Origin: Hyalella azteca
Lineage: Eukaryota > Arthropoda > Malacostraca > Amphipoda > Hyalellidae
NCBI RefSeq assembly: GCF_000764305.2
Contig: NW_025933399.1
Location: 327,766-391,765, forward strand
Direction of reading: 5' to 3'
Length of the DNA stretch: 64,000 nt
The translations under genes and the position numbers were made by a program. Positions 1-13,373 of the stretch are shown piece by piece (the stretch's first letter is position 1; every line of letters starts with the position of its first letter). Below the pieces are notes generated by a model. It did no database searches and was not told the origin of the DNA. It worked only from the letters and a program-made list of their open reading frames with translations.

Positions 1-140
1 CAAGTATTTGTCTATACAGTACGCAAGTATTTGTCTATACAGTACGCAAGTATTTGTCTATACAGTACACAAGTATTTGTCTATACAGTACGCAAGTATT
101 TGTCTATACAGTACACAAGTATTTGTCAATACAGTACACA
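1..140. repeat. 23-bp minisatellite
   Basis: About six units containing AAGTATTTGTCTATACAGTA, running in from the window edge. Confidence 0.95.
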
Positions 141-149
141 AACACAAGT

Positions 150-2690
150 ATGCCCCATAGAAGGCACTGCTGCTGCGGTGTTCAGTAACCGGTTTGGAGC
201 GCCGGCGTTGTTTGGACGCTTCACACACAAAGAAACTAATCTTGAATTAATTCTAGAGTTCCGTGAGACTACATTGAGTGAAGAAATATAGCATTTATTG
301 AGTCATTCATGCACACATCCTGCTTATTCATGAGATATTCATGAGACACACGAATACGACCTTTAAATATCTTAATTGCCGGGAGCGCACAACCTGCTAT
401 ATAAGTAATCTGGAGTGCCATCATTAGAAAGCATCTTACGATGATCAGCCGACATGACTTATATAAAGCGTAAATTTTTTATCAATTGCGCAGCATAATT
501 TATCAATGATTAATATTAATCAATAGTTCACCAAAGCTAATCAGTATCACTGTTCATAGAAATGGCTGAGTGATACGTATAATGATTGGACGAGCACTCA
601 CCGGTGTGAGTAATAAGGTGAGTGATGAGGTGAGTGATGAGATGAGTGATGAGGTGTACGTAGACAACGAGCTGATGAAACATGGGATGCTCTGGCACCG
701 GGGAAGTGATTGCATCAAGTATCCTGAACAATCAGGTATCCTGATGCAATCCTGATGTGATTGCATCAGGCATTGATTACAACATCGGTTATTGTTGGGT
801 TTGAGCTCACCGGTCTCGCCATGACAACCGATGTGTAATAGTGTCGTTGCATTTATTATAGAAAATATTTATGGATATTGTAATTGAAGAATGATTGTGA
901 ACGACCAATGACCGATAATAATAATGAAATGGTAAATGACTTTAGGTAATCATAACAGATGATCAGAGGATTATTTTATTTTTAATTTCTCTGTAGACTA
1001 TTCGATTTAATTGTTAACCTAAACCTCGTCAATCAATAGATTAGATCGTCAATCAATCGAGCAATCTCGCTCGCTCCATTGAATTCGGATAGTATATAAA
1101 GGTTGGAAGTTCACTGTTCGTGGAAGAGCTTTGTCATTTGCCTTATCTCGAAGTGAGCGATAACAGCGATGAGTGATCGATAAGCATTTGTAAGTGGGTC
1201 ATTTTTGGGGGACTATATACTATCTCCTGAAGAATATCATCTCTTGCTTATCTGCTGATAAGTTATCTCGCATAACATAGGTCATGTTTACAGCAAACTC
1301 GCCTCTACGTAGGACAAGGCGAGGCCTCTTTTGACATTACAAAGTTTCTAATTATTTTAACTGTGCGAATTTTCTCGATTTCACAGGATTTTCGGAACTT
1401 ATATGATTCAACCTTAGTATTTATGAGTAGAAACAAACCACGTAGAGCAAAGATTACAAACAAAAATTTTTGGATATAAGCCAGTTTGGACGCGATAACG
1501 GGACCAGAATTGTGCGACACATGACATGTTTTTGTCTTCCTACAATGAACGGTTAAGACAGTTGTTATTTATTCGTCTCGAATTCAATGACTTAGATTAA
1601 TAAATTGAAGAACATTTCCTTCCTTGGCTGTTTGATTTCAAATTATCAAGCAACTATGTATTGGTTATGTGTCTGTTAATTGCGCGTGCTATACAGAGGA
1701 TCATGATAACATTTTCCATGTAAGTCTTGTCTAAAATTCTCCTAAACTTCCATAACTGTAGACTTTCATTTAAGATTGTGGGGCGGATATGATAAACAGG
1801 ACTTTATGTGATAGGTGATAGAATTACATCGATTATATTTCAGTTCAGGTTCAGGAGATTCTTCAGAGAATCATCTGAGATTCTTCAGCGTATATACCCA
1901 TGTACTCAGGCACCTCAGGCCTGTTTTAGTATTCAACTCACGATGCTGCTGCCGCGCACTGCTTAACAATCTCGAAGTGACGTATTATCCATTATTAACT
2001 TTAGTATATACTGTCTTTATACGCATTGGAAATTATGGATCAGTTGTTGACGGCCAATTATATCGAACACTTAGTAGTGGCTGTCACTAAGTGATGGTCA
2101 TTATATAGAACGCATATTTTGTTGTTACGTTTTCCGTAATTTCGGTAATATTAACATGGCCAGGCAGCGCAATGACTGGACTGCTTGACACCATACACTC
2201 AAATAAATCATCCGGTGATATTGTCTAAATATTGACGCACTTTCTCACCCAAAACACGAGCAGAGAGCGAACGTAGCACCCGCACGACATTTTGCAGGGT
2301 CAACCTGGGTTAAGACGACCCACTCAAGGTTAAAAAGTACATCGATATTTAGACAAAGTTTCATTCGTATCTTTGAGTGCGGAGACGCCGAGATCTTCTT
2401 TGAGGCTATAGCTCCTTCACCCACGAGGCGCCTCAGGAGGTGAATGAATAACTTTGTGAACAACGGAATAGAACCGAATGTATATTTAAGATTATTGATT
2501 GTCGACTGAAATGTCAATACCGCACACAATATCATGAAAAAGTAATTATTGGAAGCTTATCACACTCAGGTGATATCAAATGAACTCAAACTCTTCGCCG
2601 TCAATTGTTATTTAGATCCTCTGAAGGATAACTAAAGTCTGCTTCTGAGAACACGTCGCCCACATTCCTGCAGGACAAGAACACGCGATA
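150..2690. other. No gene seen; AT-rich
   Basis: Only short local repeats (for example GTGAGTGATGA at 605-652) and chance open frames without family features. Confidence 0.6.
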
Positions 2691-2697
2691 TGAAAAG

Positions 2698-2905
2698 TGG
2701 GAACAAGAAATGCGGGAACAAAGGGAACAAGAAAGGTAGGGACAAAGGGATCAAGAAAGGCGGGAACAGTGGAACAAGAAAGGTAGGAACAGTGGAATAA
2801 GAAATGCGGGAACAAGAAATGCGGGAACAAGAAATGCGGGAACAGTGGAACAAGAAATGCGGGAACAATGGGAACAAGAGAGGCAGGAACAGTGGAAAAA
2901 GAAAG
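2698..2905. repeat. Degenerate GGGAACAAGAAA tandem repeat
   Basis: Units of variable length built from GGAACAAGAAAGG and GGAACAAGAAATGC. All six frames stay open over long stretches because of the periodicity. Confidence 0.9.
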
Positions 2906-2964
2906 GTTGTGTGGTGACAAAAAGAACACGTGGGAACAGGAAGCAGGACAGACGAGGAAGCGAT

Positions 2965-3180
2965 CGAAGGCCACGGGCCGTACGTCTCGACAGACCCACG
3001 GGCCAGACGTCTCGGCAGACCCACGGGCCGTACGTCTCGGCAGACCCACGGGCCGTACGTCTCGGCAGACCCACGGGCCGTACGTCTCGGTAGACCCACG
3101 GGCCGTACGTCTCGGTAGACCCACGGGCCGTACGTCTCGGCAGACCCACGGGCCGTACGTCTCGATAGCCCCAGGGGCCG
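2965..3180. repeat. 25-bp GC-rich minisatellite
   Basis: About eight units of 25 bp containing CCACGGGCCGTACGTCTCGG; the core has CGTACG and ACGT palindromes. It explains the long open frames on both strands. Confidence 0.95.
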
Positions 3181-3764
3181 TAATACTAAACAGACCAGCA
3201 GTAGGAACAAAAAACATTATGAAAAAATTTTATCCAGACCTTGATAAGTAATGCATTAAAACATGAAAAACGCTGCTATAGCATTTTTCTCATGGTATAT
3301 GCTTTCATTAGATATGTTTGAGCATCCTATATACTGAACGGAATTTTGATTTTATTTCATGTATCAAAATTTTGCCCCCCCCCACGAGTATTTCCAAAAA
3401 ATATCCAATCGAATTACTTGCATTCAGAAAAAGGTTATTACATTATAAAGATATTGGAATTTATTTGGTAATTACTTTGAAATAATTTCATAATATAATA
3501 ATAATAATAAATATATATGAATTTATCTGTTATTTACTTCGAAAAACTTGAACTCTCTCATTCGATTTAATGCTTCCAAGGCGGAAAAAATTTAAAATAT
3601 TTACCTGTAGCTGGAGTTTCCCTTTGCTTGAGGAGCCTAGCCGCTCTAGGCCTTGTTGATCATCTATGTAATTAGAATAGACAATTATTGCTTATTGAAG
3701 AGCTACCCTTACTTATTTAGGAAAAATGAGCCCATAATGTATCATGTTTTATTGAACACATCCA
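3181..3764. other. No gene seen; AT-rich
   Basis: Homopolymer C run near 3,375 and an (ATA)n stretch near 3,500; nothing else recognised. Confidence 0.6.
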
Positions 3765-3935
3765 GCCATGCAGCACCAGCCGTGCAGCACCAGCCATACA
3801 GCACAAGCCATGCAGCACCAGCCATGCAGCAGCAGCCATGCAGCACCAGCCATGCAGCACCAGCCATGCAGCACCAGCCATGCAGCACCAGTCATGCAGC
3901 ACCAGCCATGCAGCACCAGCCATGCAGCACATGCA
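3765..3935. repeat. 15-bp CAG-rich minisatellite
   Basis: About eleven units of CATGCAGCACCAGCC with few changes; open frames of HAAPA type result. Confidence 0.95.
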
Positions 3936-4620
3936 GCAATTAAGTGACTCACTCGTCAGTTTTGTTGTCGTGTCAGCGCTGGCCAACCATCGGCCGCCTA
4001 TAAGCCGCCTCTGATCTTAACATGCATGTAAACATCACGTGAAGCCGGACTGAATATATACATAGATAATCATCATTAACATAACATAATGAAAAAAACT
4101 GTATGACCTCAGTGATACATGCAGATTTAAACTATTCTGGAGAATCTTAGACGATGATGTAATGTTTACGGGGAATATTTCTATGACTCATGGATTAATT
4201 TTTTTAATCATTAATATAATATTAAACAATATTCTTCATTGAAGGCCTACAACCGCAAATGATGTGTCATTAACGCTGAATGTTGGCTAGGAAATTTATC
4301 GTAGGGTGGTGCAAACATAGGCCTAATAAATGGGCCTATGTAAAGGATAAATAATTATCCCTTCTTTGATCACGGAAATTCTCAGCGCGAAATATGTCAT
4401 TTGTGGAAACATGTCAAGATGGCCGCGCCTGCCGCAGCCTGGCATTTCCTCCTGCATTCTTGGCCGCGCTCACTGGAGACTGCAGAGCAGCTTCAGGGTC
4501 TGAAGGCTGCAGCGACCACCGAATGGACTTCAGGGTCTGAAGGCTGCAGCGTTACTGACCAATGAGTGGACTTCAGTCTGAAAACTGCGGCGAAACCGAC
4601 CCAAAAATCGACTTCAGAGT
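3936..4620. other. No gene seen
   Basis: AT-rich until about 4,380, then a GC-richer patch with two related copies of the stretch around CTTCAGGGTCTGAAGGCTGC near 4,490 and 4,530. Confidence 0.55.
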
Positions 4621-4639
4621 CTATAAAGGCTACTGACGG

Positions 4640-4740
4640 CAGCTGCAGCTGTACCTGCAGCAGCTGCTGCCGTGTACCTGCAGCAGCTGCAGCCGTGTAC
4701 CTGCAGCAGCTGCAGCCGTATACCTGCAGCAGCTGCACCT
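4640..4740. repeat. CTGCAG-rich 21-bp repeat
   Basis: Four units of CAGCAGCTGCAGCCGTGTAC type, each containing CAGCTG and CTGCAG palindromes. Confidence 0.9.
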
Positions 4741-4906
4741 CACACGCAGGCTGCGCAGTTCCGAGAACAGCACCTGCACGGTTCACGAAGTTCGTATCGG
4801 AAATGATTGGGTATGAAGATCGAAGATCGATTGCCAACACCCACATCTTTTGTATGATTGGCTGCTTGCTGCTGCCTGCAGCGCCAGTCACGCAGGCATG
4901 CAACTG

Positions 4907-4986
4907 CGATAAAGCAGCCTCGTCCCGACGGTACGAATTATCGTGACGATAAAGCCGCCTCGTCCCGACGGTACGAATTATCGTGA
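4907..4986. repeat. 40-bp tandem duplication
   Basis: Two adjacent copies differing at one base (GCAGCC versus GCCGCC), each containing CTCGTCCCGACGGTACGAAT. Confidence 0.95.
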
Positions 4987-4989
4987 CGA

Positions 4990-5175
4990 TAAAACTTGGT
5001 CCTGTCAGTTACATTAATTGTCCTCTAAGCTAAATGGTTTTGTCAGCTACATGCTCTTGTCAGCTACTTGGTCCTGTCAGTTACATTACCCTCTCAGCTA
5101 CATGGTTTTGTCAGCTACATTCTCTTGTGCCCTGTCAGTTACATTGTCGTCTCAGCTACATGGTTTTGTCCCCTA
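4990..5175. repeat. Degenerate tandem repeat with TCAGCTACATGGTTTTGTC
   Basis: Alternating TGTCAGTTACATT and TCAGCTACATGGTTTTGTC units, irregular lengths. Confidence 0.85.
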
Positions 5176-5179
5176 GATA

Positions 5180-6190
5180 TATTTATCATACACAAGGTAT
5201 TGTTTGCTGAAGATGCGGATGTATGTTGAAAATTCTCGGCAGATTTTTCGATAATGTCCAACAGCTGTGAGCGCACTGCCACGACTCCTTTCAAGGTTTT
5301 ATGGTCCGAGATACGTTCAAAATGGAAATAATATTATTGCATGTGATAATGATGAAATTGAAGAATGCAAGTTGAAATTAAAACCTGAAGTCTGAGGAGG
5401 CTATAGCAGTGACAACTTTTATTATTTTTTTTTTGTGCGGGGAAGGACTGTATAGTTTAAGAATAACGGTTTCTCGAATCCCATTAGTACAACTAAAATC
5501 AATGTATGCCATTTAATGAAATATATGTTTTTATTCGCATTTCACAGGCCAGAATTACCTAAATTCGGTCTGGAAATGAAGCAATTTATGATAGAAAATG
5601 TTCTGTAATTAAGAGAGAACTTTTTCTAAAATTAGAGAAGAGGCCAAGGCTTGCAAGATTCTAAACAAATTTGCGGAAAACTTAATCCTGAACGATAAAA
5701 ACACGAACTTGTACTTCAATTAATCCAATTTATTAATTATAATTTTTACTGGTAGGCCCGAAATAATTGAATATAGCAAATGCATTCTGTACCCCCTAGA
5801 CGCCGGGTGTACGGTTGTACTGGACACTATAACACGTCTTGAGTAGTGATAAATAATTTGGTTTCTAATATAAGTTTATCCTTTGATTAAGATTTTCTAA
5901 GAATTATTTTTCGGAAAAGTTTTCTAATGATTCTAAATATTGTATAAAATTTGGCAAAAAATTACAGATATATATTAATTCCCTCTTTACCCTTTCTATT
6001 TTATATACGCCGGTCTTGACGCATCTTCAACATTAATTCTCAATATACAATTTTACAGACCATCTTAATGTAATCATAAATGTTTACAAGTTCATCATAA
6101 AATGTTCACAAGTTCCTTTGAGGAACAGCCTTGTGTTCATCGCCTGTTCTTTGACGCGGCTTATAGGAACGCTGCATGACAGCAGCTGTG
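5180..6190. other. No gene seen; AT-rich
   Basis: No repeat, splice-flanked frame or RNA gene recognised on either strand. Confidence 0.6.
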
Positions 6191-6194
6191 TCAA

Positions 6195-6510
6195 TACAGC
6201 TGTTGCTGGTGAACAGCTGTGAACAGCTGTTGCTGGTGAACAACTATTGCTGGTGCATGAACAGTTGTTGCCGGTGAACAACTGTTGCTGGTGGACAGCT
6301 GTTGCCGGTGAACAACTGTTGCTGGTGAACAGCTGTTGCTGGTGAACAGCTGTTGCTGGTGAACAGTTGTTGCTGGTGAACAGCTGTTACTGGTGAACAG
6401 CTGTTGCTGGACAGCTGTTGCTGGTGAACAGCTGTTGCTGGTGAACAGCTGTTGCTGGTGAACAGCTGTTGCTGGTGAACAGCTGTTGCTGGTGAACAGC
6501 TGTTGCCCTC
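6195..6510. repeat. 17-bp CAGCTGTTGCTGGTGAA minisatellite
   Basis: About 17 units of GAACAGCTGTTGCTGGT with single-base variants; every unit holds a CAGCTG E-box-type palindrome. Confidence 0.95.
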
Positions 6511-6699
6511 TGGTCGGTTAATTAATAGCTGCTTTGATAGCCGAGCATTAAATAAACTAATAAGTATTGAAGTAATTAACTTAAAACATAATTAATAATA
6601 TACGTACAACCATAACACATCACTAACATGTGCGAGTAACACGTTAGTTGCGTGTACGCAAACTTAAACGGGCTCGAGCAGCGACAAGTGCGTTGTAAA

Positions 6700-7195
6700 A
6701 CATTATGTTCTTTCTTCTCTTTCGTTAATTATAGAACATTCGTTATATGTTCTTTGTTTTCTTTCGTTATAGAAAATTCGTTATATGTTCTTTCTCCTCT
6801 TATGTTATAGAACATTCGTTATATGTTATTTCTTCTCTTGCGTTACAGAACATTCGTTATATGTTTTTTCTTCTCTTTCGTTATAGAAGATTCATTATAT
6901 GTTCTTTCTCCTCTTTTGTCATAGAACATTCGTTATATGATCTTTCTTCTCTTTTGTTATAGAACATTCGTTACATGTTCTTTCTTTTCTTTTGTTATAG
7001 AACATTCGTTACATGATCTTTCTTCTCTTTTGTTATAGAACATTCGTTACATGTTCTTTCTTCTCTTTTGCTATAGAACATTCGTTACATGTTCTTTCTT
7101 CTCTTTTTTATAGAACATTCGTTACATGTTCTTTCTTCTCTTTTTTATAGAACATTCGTTATGTGTTCTTTCTTCTCCCTTGTTATAGAACATTG
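6700..7195. repeat. 38-bp minisatellite with TATAGAACATTCGTTA
   Basis: About 13 units of roughly 38 bp made of a TTCTTTCTTCTCTTTTGTTA part and a TAGAACATTCGTTACATG part. Confidence 0.95.
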
Positions 7196-7619
7196 GGAAG
7201 AACATTTATTGTAGAACAACATTTTTCCTACATGAGAGATGAATAAATTTTGTGAAGATAAATTGAAGGAACAAGAACACATTTATTCCTGTCAGGTTAA
7301 ACCACTCAACCAGACACACGCGAGAGTAACAGACCATGTGAGTGAACAGAAGTGAACAGTTCTGCTACAGATGGAAACTGTTCACCATCACCCGGAGACA
7401 TTTTTAGATTGATAAATTCCCGTTTGTTGTTATAACTGAACTGCTCTATGCAGCAGGAACACGAGCGACAACAGCAGAAGAACATGCAGAACATTGTTAG
7501 TCAGGAACAGGGCTGTTCAGCAGCAACAGCGTGATCAGCAGAATGTTCAACAGGAACAGACGGCGCAGCAACAGCGGCTCGCCACAAGCCAGTTCACTCG
7601 ACCTCGAAACGAGACAGAA

Positions 7620-7930
7620 ATAACGACGCCGTGTGGCTGGCTGGAAGTGGCGGAGGGAAGGGGAGGGATGGCTGGAGAGGGGAAGGATCGATACGGGGAC
7701 AGAGGGTGGCGTCTGTCTGGCAGACCTGGCTGGCGAGTGGCTGGTGGACTGGCTGGCTGGTGCTGGCGGGTGGCTGATGGAAAGGCTGGCAAGGAGACGA
7801 GTGGCGTGGCTGCTGCGACGGCTGACTGGCGGGCGAGTGTTGTGGCTGATCGGCTGGAGAAGTGGCTGATGAAACGGCTGATAGGCGGGTGAGTTTAGTG
7901 GCTGATGAAACGTGTGGCTGGCGGCAGATG
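7620..7930. repeat. GGCTGG-rich low-complexity region
   Basis: Dense irregular GGCTGG/GGCGGG motifs on a locally GC-rich background; open frames here are composition effects. Confidence 0.75.
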
Positions 7931-10040
7931 GCTGGACGTGTTGGCCGGTAGAATACAGCGTCAGTTTACCTGAACTTCCTAACGAATTTCACTCGGCTGA
8001 GTAGTTAAGGATGGGAGGATCTCAACCCAATGTGACTCAATTAATATTCCATTCACATCGCCTTCTATGACGCTTGTATTGCACGCGAGATGCCAAGTTC
8101 TACACCAGGTTTAGTTACCAAGCGTTACTAATCAAGGATATTATAAAATGTTTAACATAATTAAAAACTAAAACAAAGACAAACGAAGCGTAAAGATGAA
8201 CAAATAAGCTAATATAAAATAAAAAATTTGATCGCTTCTAAATTCTGTGTTATCGCAAGAAAATGTGGGAAAACATTTAAAACGTTTTCTCATGAACCAG
8301 AGGCCCTAAAAATATAACATATCTTCCATTTTATTACTGGAAATATAAATTATCCTACTATATTGTAAATATGTTATATTATTAACATTTACTGACTTAT
8401 TACAGAGGCTGCTGCCACACACAATAAAATTGAAGTGACGCAGCTCAGTGCAAAGTAGCAATTATCTATATATATTTATATAAAATTATCTAAATATAAA
8501 AAATAAAAATATAATATATATCTTTCATCTTTAATCAATAAGAATGTGCAGGAAATAAATGTTTTATTTATATGAAAATATTTATTATCTGCGAAAGATA
8601 GTAGCTTTACAAGCTTTATAGATGCATGCAAAATAAGTTCATATATTCTATGCAAATGAGCATTTGGAAGATGGTTAGTGAAAACAACGGAATATTTAAT
8701 GACTTTCAGATGAGAGTTGAACACGAATTTGTGGCTGACTTATTTATTGATTTCTAAATTATGTTAATTTAGGTGATATTTTATCGCATTCATTTTCATG
8801 ACTATAAAGAAAATTTACTGGCATCTTACACGCACATTACGTGGCAGAACTGTCGACTACTGAAGGCAGCCTGACAAAAAGCTAATGAAATAACATTTTA
8901 GAATGTTAAAATATAAGGAATATAATAAATACTATTATAATAAATCATAAAGTTCATAACAATTGTTAAATTCTAGCTACAGCAAGCGCGCAACGCGAGA
9001 CAAAGCTCGACTTGACGTTATACGTTAAAAATTCAACGAAGGCAAAAGCAGAAGAAAGGAATGTATGAAATTAGATGAAAATTTTAATATATTAAAGCAA
9101 TTTAAGATTTTGATGCTGAGCATAACGTTGTTAGTTCATAATATACAATGTGCAATACCCTTTGAACATACAGTGTGCGAAACTCTCCTGCGTAACACAC
9201 TTCATTTGGTGTCTGAGTGTGTGAAGGATTGAGTTCTGAATGTGCGAGGAATCTTAGCGCAAAAAAAACTTCATGAAGTGACACTTTGAGCAGAGAAACT
9301 TTGTGAAGTGACTTCTGAGCAGAGACACTGCATGCATGGACAAAGCAACATTTCATGCAATGCCACATGTCTTGTACGGAATTTCGTGCGCAGTGAAGTT
9401 AGTGCAGCGGAAGTTTCATTGCACAGAGACCGTGAAATGCATTACCTTCGCTGGTGTATATACCACGAATTCATGGTTTGCTGAATAAAATGCAGAGATG
9501 AAGCCTGATGAATAGTCTGACAGAGCGCTGAATTTCCTTGATAACTAAAATTTGTGTTAAGTCTTGTCGAGTCGATCCGATTAAGTGTATTCAATCGAAT
9601 TCTATTTTCTGTAGTTATATTTTCAAGTCCAATCTAATTGCTGCATCAATTCTTGTGTGATCGTAGACTTTTTTGCAAAGAAAATAACCTTTTTTTTTTG
9701 CTGTACAAGAATTGCGCAAAATGCTGAGCGAAATATTACAATGCATCTCAGGATCAATTGTGTAAAAAAGTGAACGCTTCAATTGTTGACGCTCACTTGT
9801 TTGCGAAAATTTTAAATAATGAACTCGAAGTAATACAAAAACATTAAATGATGTTTACATTCCGCTTAAAAAATTACTGTATTTTTTTATTTAATTCCTT
9901 GCGGCAATATTCACCAGTCCAGAATACAGTGGAAAACATGTGTGGTATGATTGGTCCAATAAATGTCAATACTTTTCACACCAGAAGTTCATTATTCCAG
10001 AATATTTACCTTGAAACAACAATAATACACCACACGAAAC
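7931..10040. other. No gene seen; AT-rich
   Basis: A short imperfect repeat around TTTGTGAAGTGACTTCTGAG near 9,265-9,335 is the only structure I noticed. Confidence 0.55.
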
Positions 10041-10049
10041 TCTACGGAG

Positions 10050-10106
10050 TTGCTCTGCAGCGTCGGCGCGTCCGGCGAGCGGCCGCAGACACCGGAAAAC
10101 GTAAGT
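10050..10106 (+). promoter_or_regulatory. Possible promoter or first exon
   Basis: GC-rich patch within AT-rich DNA with two ETS-like CCGGAA motifs (near 10,092 and 10,114) and a consensus donor GTAAGT at 10,101. No following exon recognised. Confidence 0.2.
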
Positions 10107-10109
10107 TAC

Positions 10110-11450
10110 CGGCACCGGAAACGCACGTCATTCACAGACCAAACTAATTAGACCAAAACTATCGCAAGTATCGTCATGTGCGAGCATCTATTGCAGGTTA
10201 TCGCAGCGATTTCAAGTAACGAACACGACACTTAATAGACAATGAAGGCTGCGATAAACTGCTATGTTTGGAACGCTTGATTGTTTCGGCGACCGGAAAC
10301 TGTCACTTGTAAACTGCTATCAACTCAAGGTACAGTGAAAAATATTAAAGAGTTAATATTGTTCAAGTAGTTACGAACTTTCTGCACCTAGCACTGATAT
10401 GTATCGTTGAGTAGCCAGACTGGGTTAAAATTACCTATACGTTAGGTAGTAAATGAGGCGCTATTGGGGCAAAATCTCTCTATTTTCTCTGACTGATTGT
10501 ATGGATTAAATTGAGGGAGACGGTGGCAAAGTTGGAGGGCTGGAAAAAGATTATTTTCAGGGAAAAAAACTGTACTTTTATTTTCAATCTTGCTGCAATG
10601 GCAGTTTTTTTTTTTGTTTTTGAAAGGCTTAGTAACTGAAGTTTTTTTCATTTAAGGAAAGTAATGCGGTTTGAATACTTAGAAAAGAATGTGGAGCAAG
10701 ATGGTAAAGTGAAATAAAAGATAATAGATAATGCCATCAGTTAGCATTGGCGTGTAAGTAAATAAAGGAATTATTCTACATCGCTGGTCGCATTACCTGG
10801 CTGGCTCTTGTTTAAATTGCTGGACTGATCATTAGTTGAGGTTCTCATGTGTTTTCTGCAGGTTACACATGAGGCGTTGTTAAGGCAGGGTCTCTGATAT
10901 AAGAAATAAATTGAAGGCAATTAATTATGAGAAAGATAAGATAGGGTTATCATATGAGGAATATAAGTAATGTGGTTCACGAAACATATAGTACAAGATC
11001 CCAGAATCTAGGAAATATATGACAGGTTTTAAGATATATGAACTAGGAGGTGGATCTATGATATAAGAAATATAAGGACCCTGAGATAGATGAAGTATAT
11101 AGGGTATAAGACGGAAGATAAATAAAGTAATAGGTAGGATCTACTAACAAAATATATTAGGCATGTCGCTTTGGCTTTGAAACTCAGCCACGAAACTGAT
11201 GCTGCGGAAACCATTCATCAAAAGCCGGGAAAAACTTTTTTCCCCAGCGAACACTCATCACGTATCATTATACATCACTCATCACAGTGCTGTGATGTTA
11301 CAGCCTGAAATGTTACAGTGCAAGATGATAGTGAGGCCGGTGGTGGCCACGGCGGCCATGCAGGGATGTCACTGCAAACCAGAATGGCAATTTTTCAGTT
11401 GGTCCAAACGACGTAATTATTGCTGAGTCAGCAGCGTCGGGAGGCGCACG
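10110..11450. other. No gene seen
   Basis: Purine-rich irregular repeats of the GATATAAGAAATATAAGGA kind at 10,900-11,130; nothing else. Confidence 0.5.
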
Positions 11451-11453
11451 TCG

Positions 11454-11530
11454 TCAGGGATGAAGCCTCAACAGGGACGAAGCCTCAACAGGGATGAAGC
11501 CTCAACAGGGACGAAGCCTCAACAGGTATG
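11454..11530. repeat. 18-bp AACAGGGACGAAGCCTC repeat
   Basis: Four to five units of CAGGGATGAAGCCTCAA type. Confidence 0.9.
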
Positions 11531-11581
11531 ATGCATCAACACGTCACGTATTGAATAATAGTTTCAATGCTATTGAATATA

Positions 11582-11629
11582 TTCTTATGGTAGAATAGAT
11601 TCAATGTTGAATCTATTCTACCATAAGAA
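11582..11629. repeat. Perfect 23-bp palindrome with 2-base spacer
   Basis: Arms 11,582-11,604 (TTCTTATGGTAGAATAGATT and CAA) and 11,607-11,629 are exact reverse complements around TG. It can form a long hairpin or mark a fold-back joint. Confidence 0.95.
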
Positions 11630-11865
11630 CTTACATTCGGTGATGTCTAGGATTTGGTTAGATTACATAATAATTTACAATCGTCTATCGTCACACATGT
11701 ACACAACCAATTAGTAAGATAATTTGACAATAGAATATTTCGGTCACGTTAAGACATGGCTGCTTCACATTCACTCGTCCCGTCAGCAGGTTTAAATGCC
11801 GGGATAAAGTGAGGGTTGAGGGACGCGCCCTCGCATGAGGCTTTAAAGATAGCGACGCCCGGGCT

Positions 11866-12160
11866 GCCCTCGCTCCATTTCCCTCAACAGAGCCTGGTGC
11901 CCTCGCTCTATTTCCCTCAACAGAGCCTGGTGCCCTCGCTCCATTTCCCTCAACAGAGCTTGGTGCCCTCGCTCTATTTCCCTCAACAGAGCCTGCTGCC
12001 CTCGCTCCATTTCCCTCAACAGAGCCTGGTGCCCTCGCTCCATTTCAATCAACAGAGCTTGGTGCCCTCGCTCCATTTCCCTCAACAGAGCCTGGCGCCC
12101 TCGCTCCATTTCCCTCAACAGAGCCTGGTGCCCTCGCTCCATTTCCGTCAACAGTCTCCA
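11866..12160. repeat. 33-bp minisatellite
   Basis: About nine units containing CCTCGCTCCATTTCCCTCAA and CAGAGCCTGGTG. Because 33 is divisible by three, both strands show long open frames with 11-residue periodicity. Confidence 0.95.
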
Positions 12161-12620
12161 CTACAGACGACGTCTGTCCTACAGAATGTAAATTTAACCG
12201 CTAAATCATGACCATTTCCGGTCACGCTTTCCCTGGTCAAGTTGCACCACACGAACTTTCTTCGCAGTGAAATAATCTTTTAATATTAATTTACTATATT
12301 TTGGTAATTTTCTGCCTCTGAATTTCCGTAAAGCAGGCATATTTTATGAAATTTATCATTAAATTTCAGTCTTAAAGGAACGTATTTGTGAATACTTCGA
12401 TAATTTGCACATTATATTGATTTCCCTCAATTAGAGATTACTTCTAGAATCAGGAAACCGGCATCTTGAGCCTGAGGTTCATAACTCATTATCTTTAAAT
12501 GAAGTAATAATCCATTTCGTAATTCTGTATGCAGATTTCATTCCCACTTTGAATAATGAAAATCTGTCTTCAAATTGCAAAGTTCGTTGAGGAAATGTCT
12601 TCAAAATTGTGAAAAGTATG
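12161..12620. other. No gene seen; AT-rich
   Basis: No recognisable structure. Confidence 0.6.
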
Positions 12621-12621
12621 A

Positions 12622-12726
12622 ATATGATATTAATGATAATCTGATATTAATGATAATCTGATATTAATGATAATCTGATGATAATGATAATCTGATAATA
12701 ATGATAATCTGATATTAATGATAATC
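12622..12726. repeat. 17-bp AATGATAATCTGATATT repeat
   Basis: Six units with few changes. Confidence 0.95.
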
Positions 12727-12729
12727 AGA

Positions 12730-13370
12730 CTTCAAATTTGTAAATTTTGATAGAAAATGTCCTCAAAATTGTGAAAATTAAAAACCAGTTAGTTATGCCG
12801 CGAGATTGCCTTCTAACTGCTGGCTAGAAAATTCTTCCATTAGTACAAGGAAATTTCAGGAAGAATTTCTATATTTTTAAAGGAAATTCTGAGGTAAAAG
12901 CCAAAAGAATAATTGATGAGACGACAGGCGACGTGACAGCCAAACGAGACGAAGGCTCACAGGCTTAGCGCGTCTCAAGAAAAAGACGGCGGCGCGGCGA
13001 GGCCTAAGCGGACTAAGCCTGTCAGCCACGTCACCTCAGCCACGTGATGCTCCACAGGCTCAATACACATGGATTATTATCACTGGCTTTTGTACATGTA
13101 AGAGGAAAGTTATCCTAGTCACTGCCAGCCAGCCAGCCAGTCAGATATCTAGCCAGCATGACAGCCAACGCCACAGCCACCCACATGGCTGGCGAAGACG
13201 AGGCCCTGCCCTCTACCTGGACGCGTCACAGCCACATGGCTGCGTGCGTCACCGCCATATGGCTGGTGTCCATCAGCCAGCTGGGAGTGACGTCATCACA
13301 CAATGGCTGCCGCCGGTGAAAAAATCCAGAGGAAGCCACGAGGCCTGACGTGCGGGAACAGAGCTGTTCC
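12730..13370. other. No gene seen
   Basis: CCAG-rich short repeats (GCCAGCCAGCCAGTCAG) near 13,125 and irregular CACATGGCTG motifs to 13,270. Confidence 0.5.
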
Positions 13371-13373
13371 CAT

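Noticed and set aside
2612..3251. Long open frames on both strands near 3 kb
   Set aside because: Both come from the tandem repeats at 2,698-2,905 and 2,965-3,180; no domain, no splice context.
9848..10147. 99-codon plus-strand frame
   Set aside because: No recognisable motif; mostly AT-rich sequence ending in the GC patch. Kept only as a possible first exon signal.
11816..12211. 131-codon frame with 11-residue repeats (and its antisense partner)
   Set aside because: 33-bp array keeps all frames open by periodicity; nothing protein-like outside the repeat.
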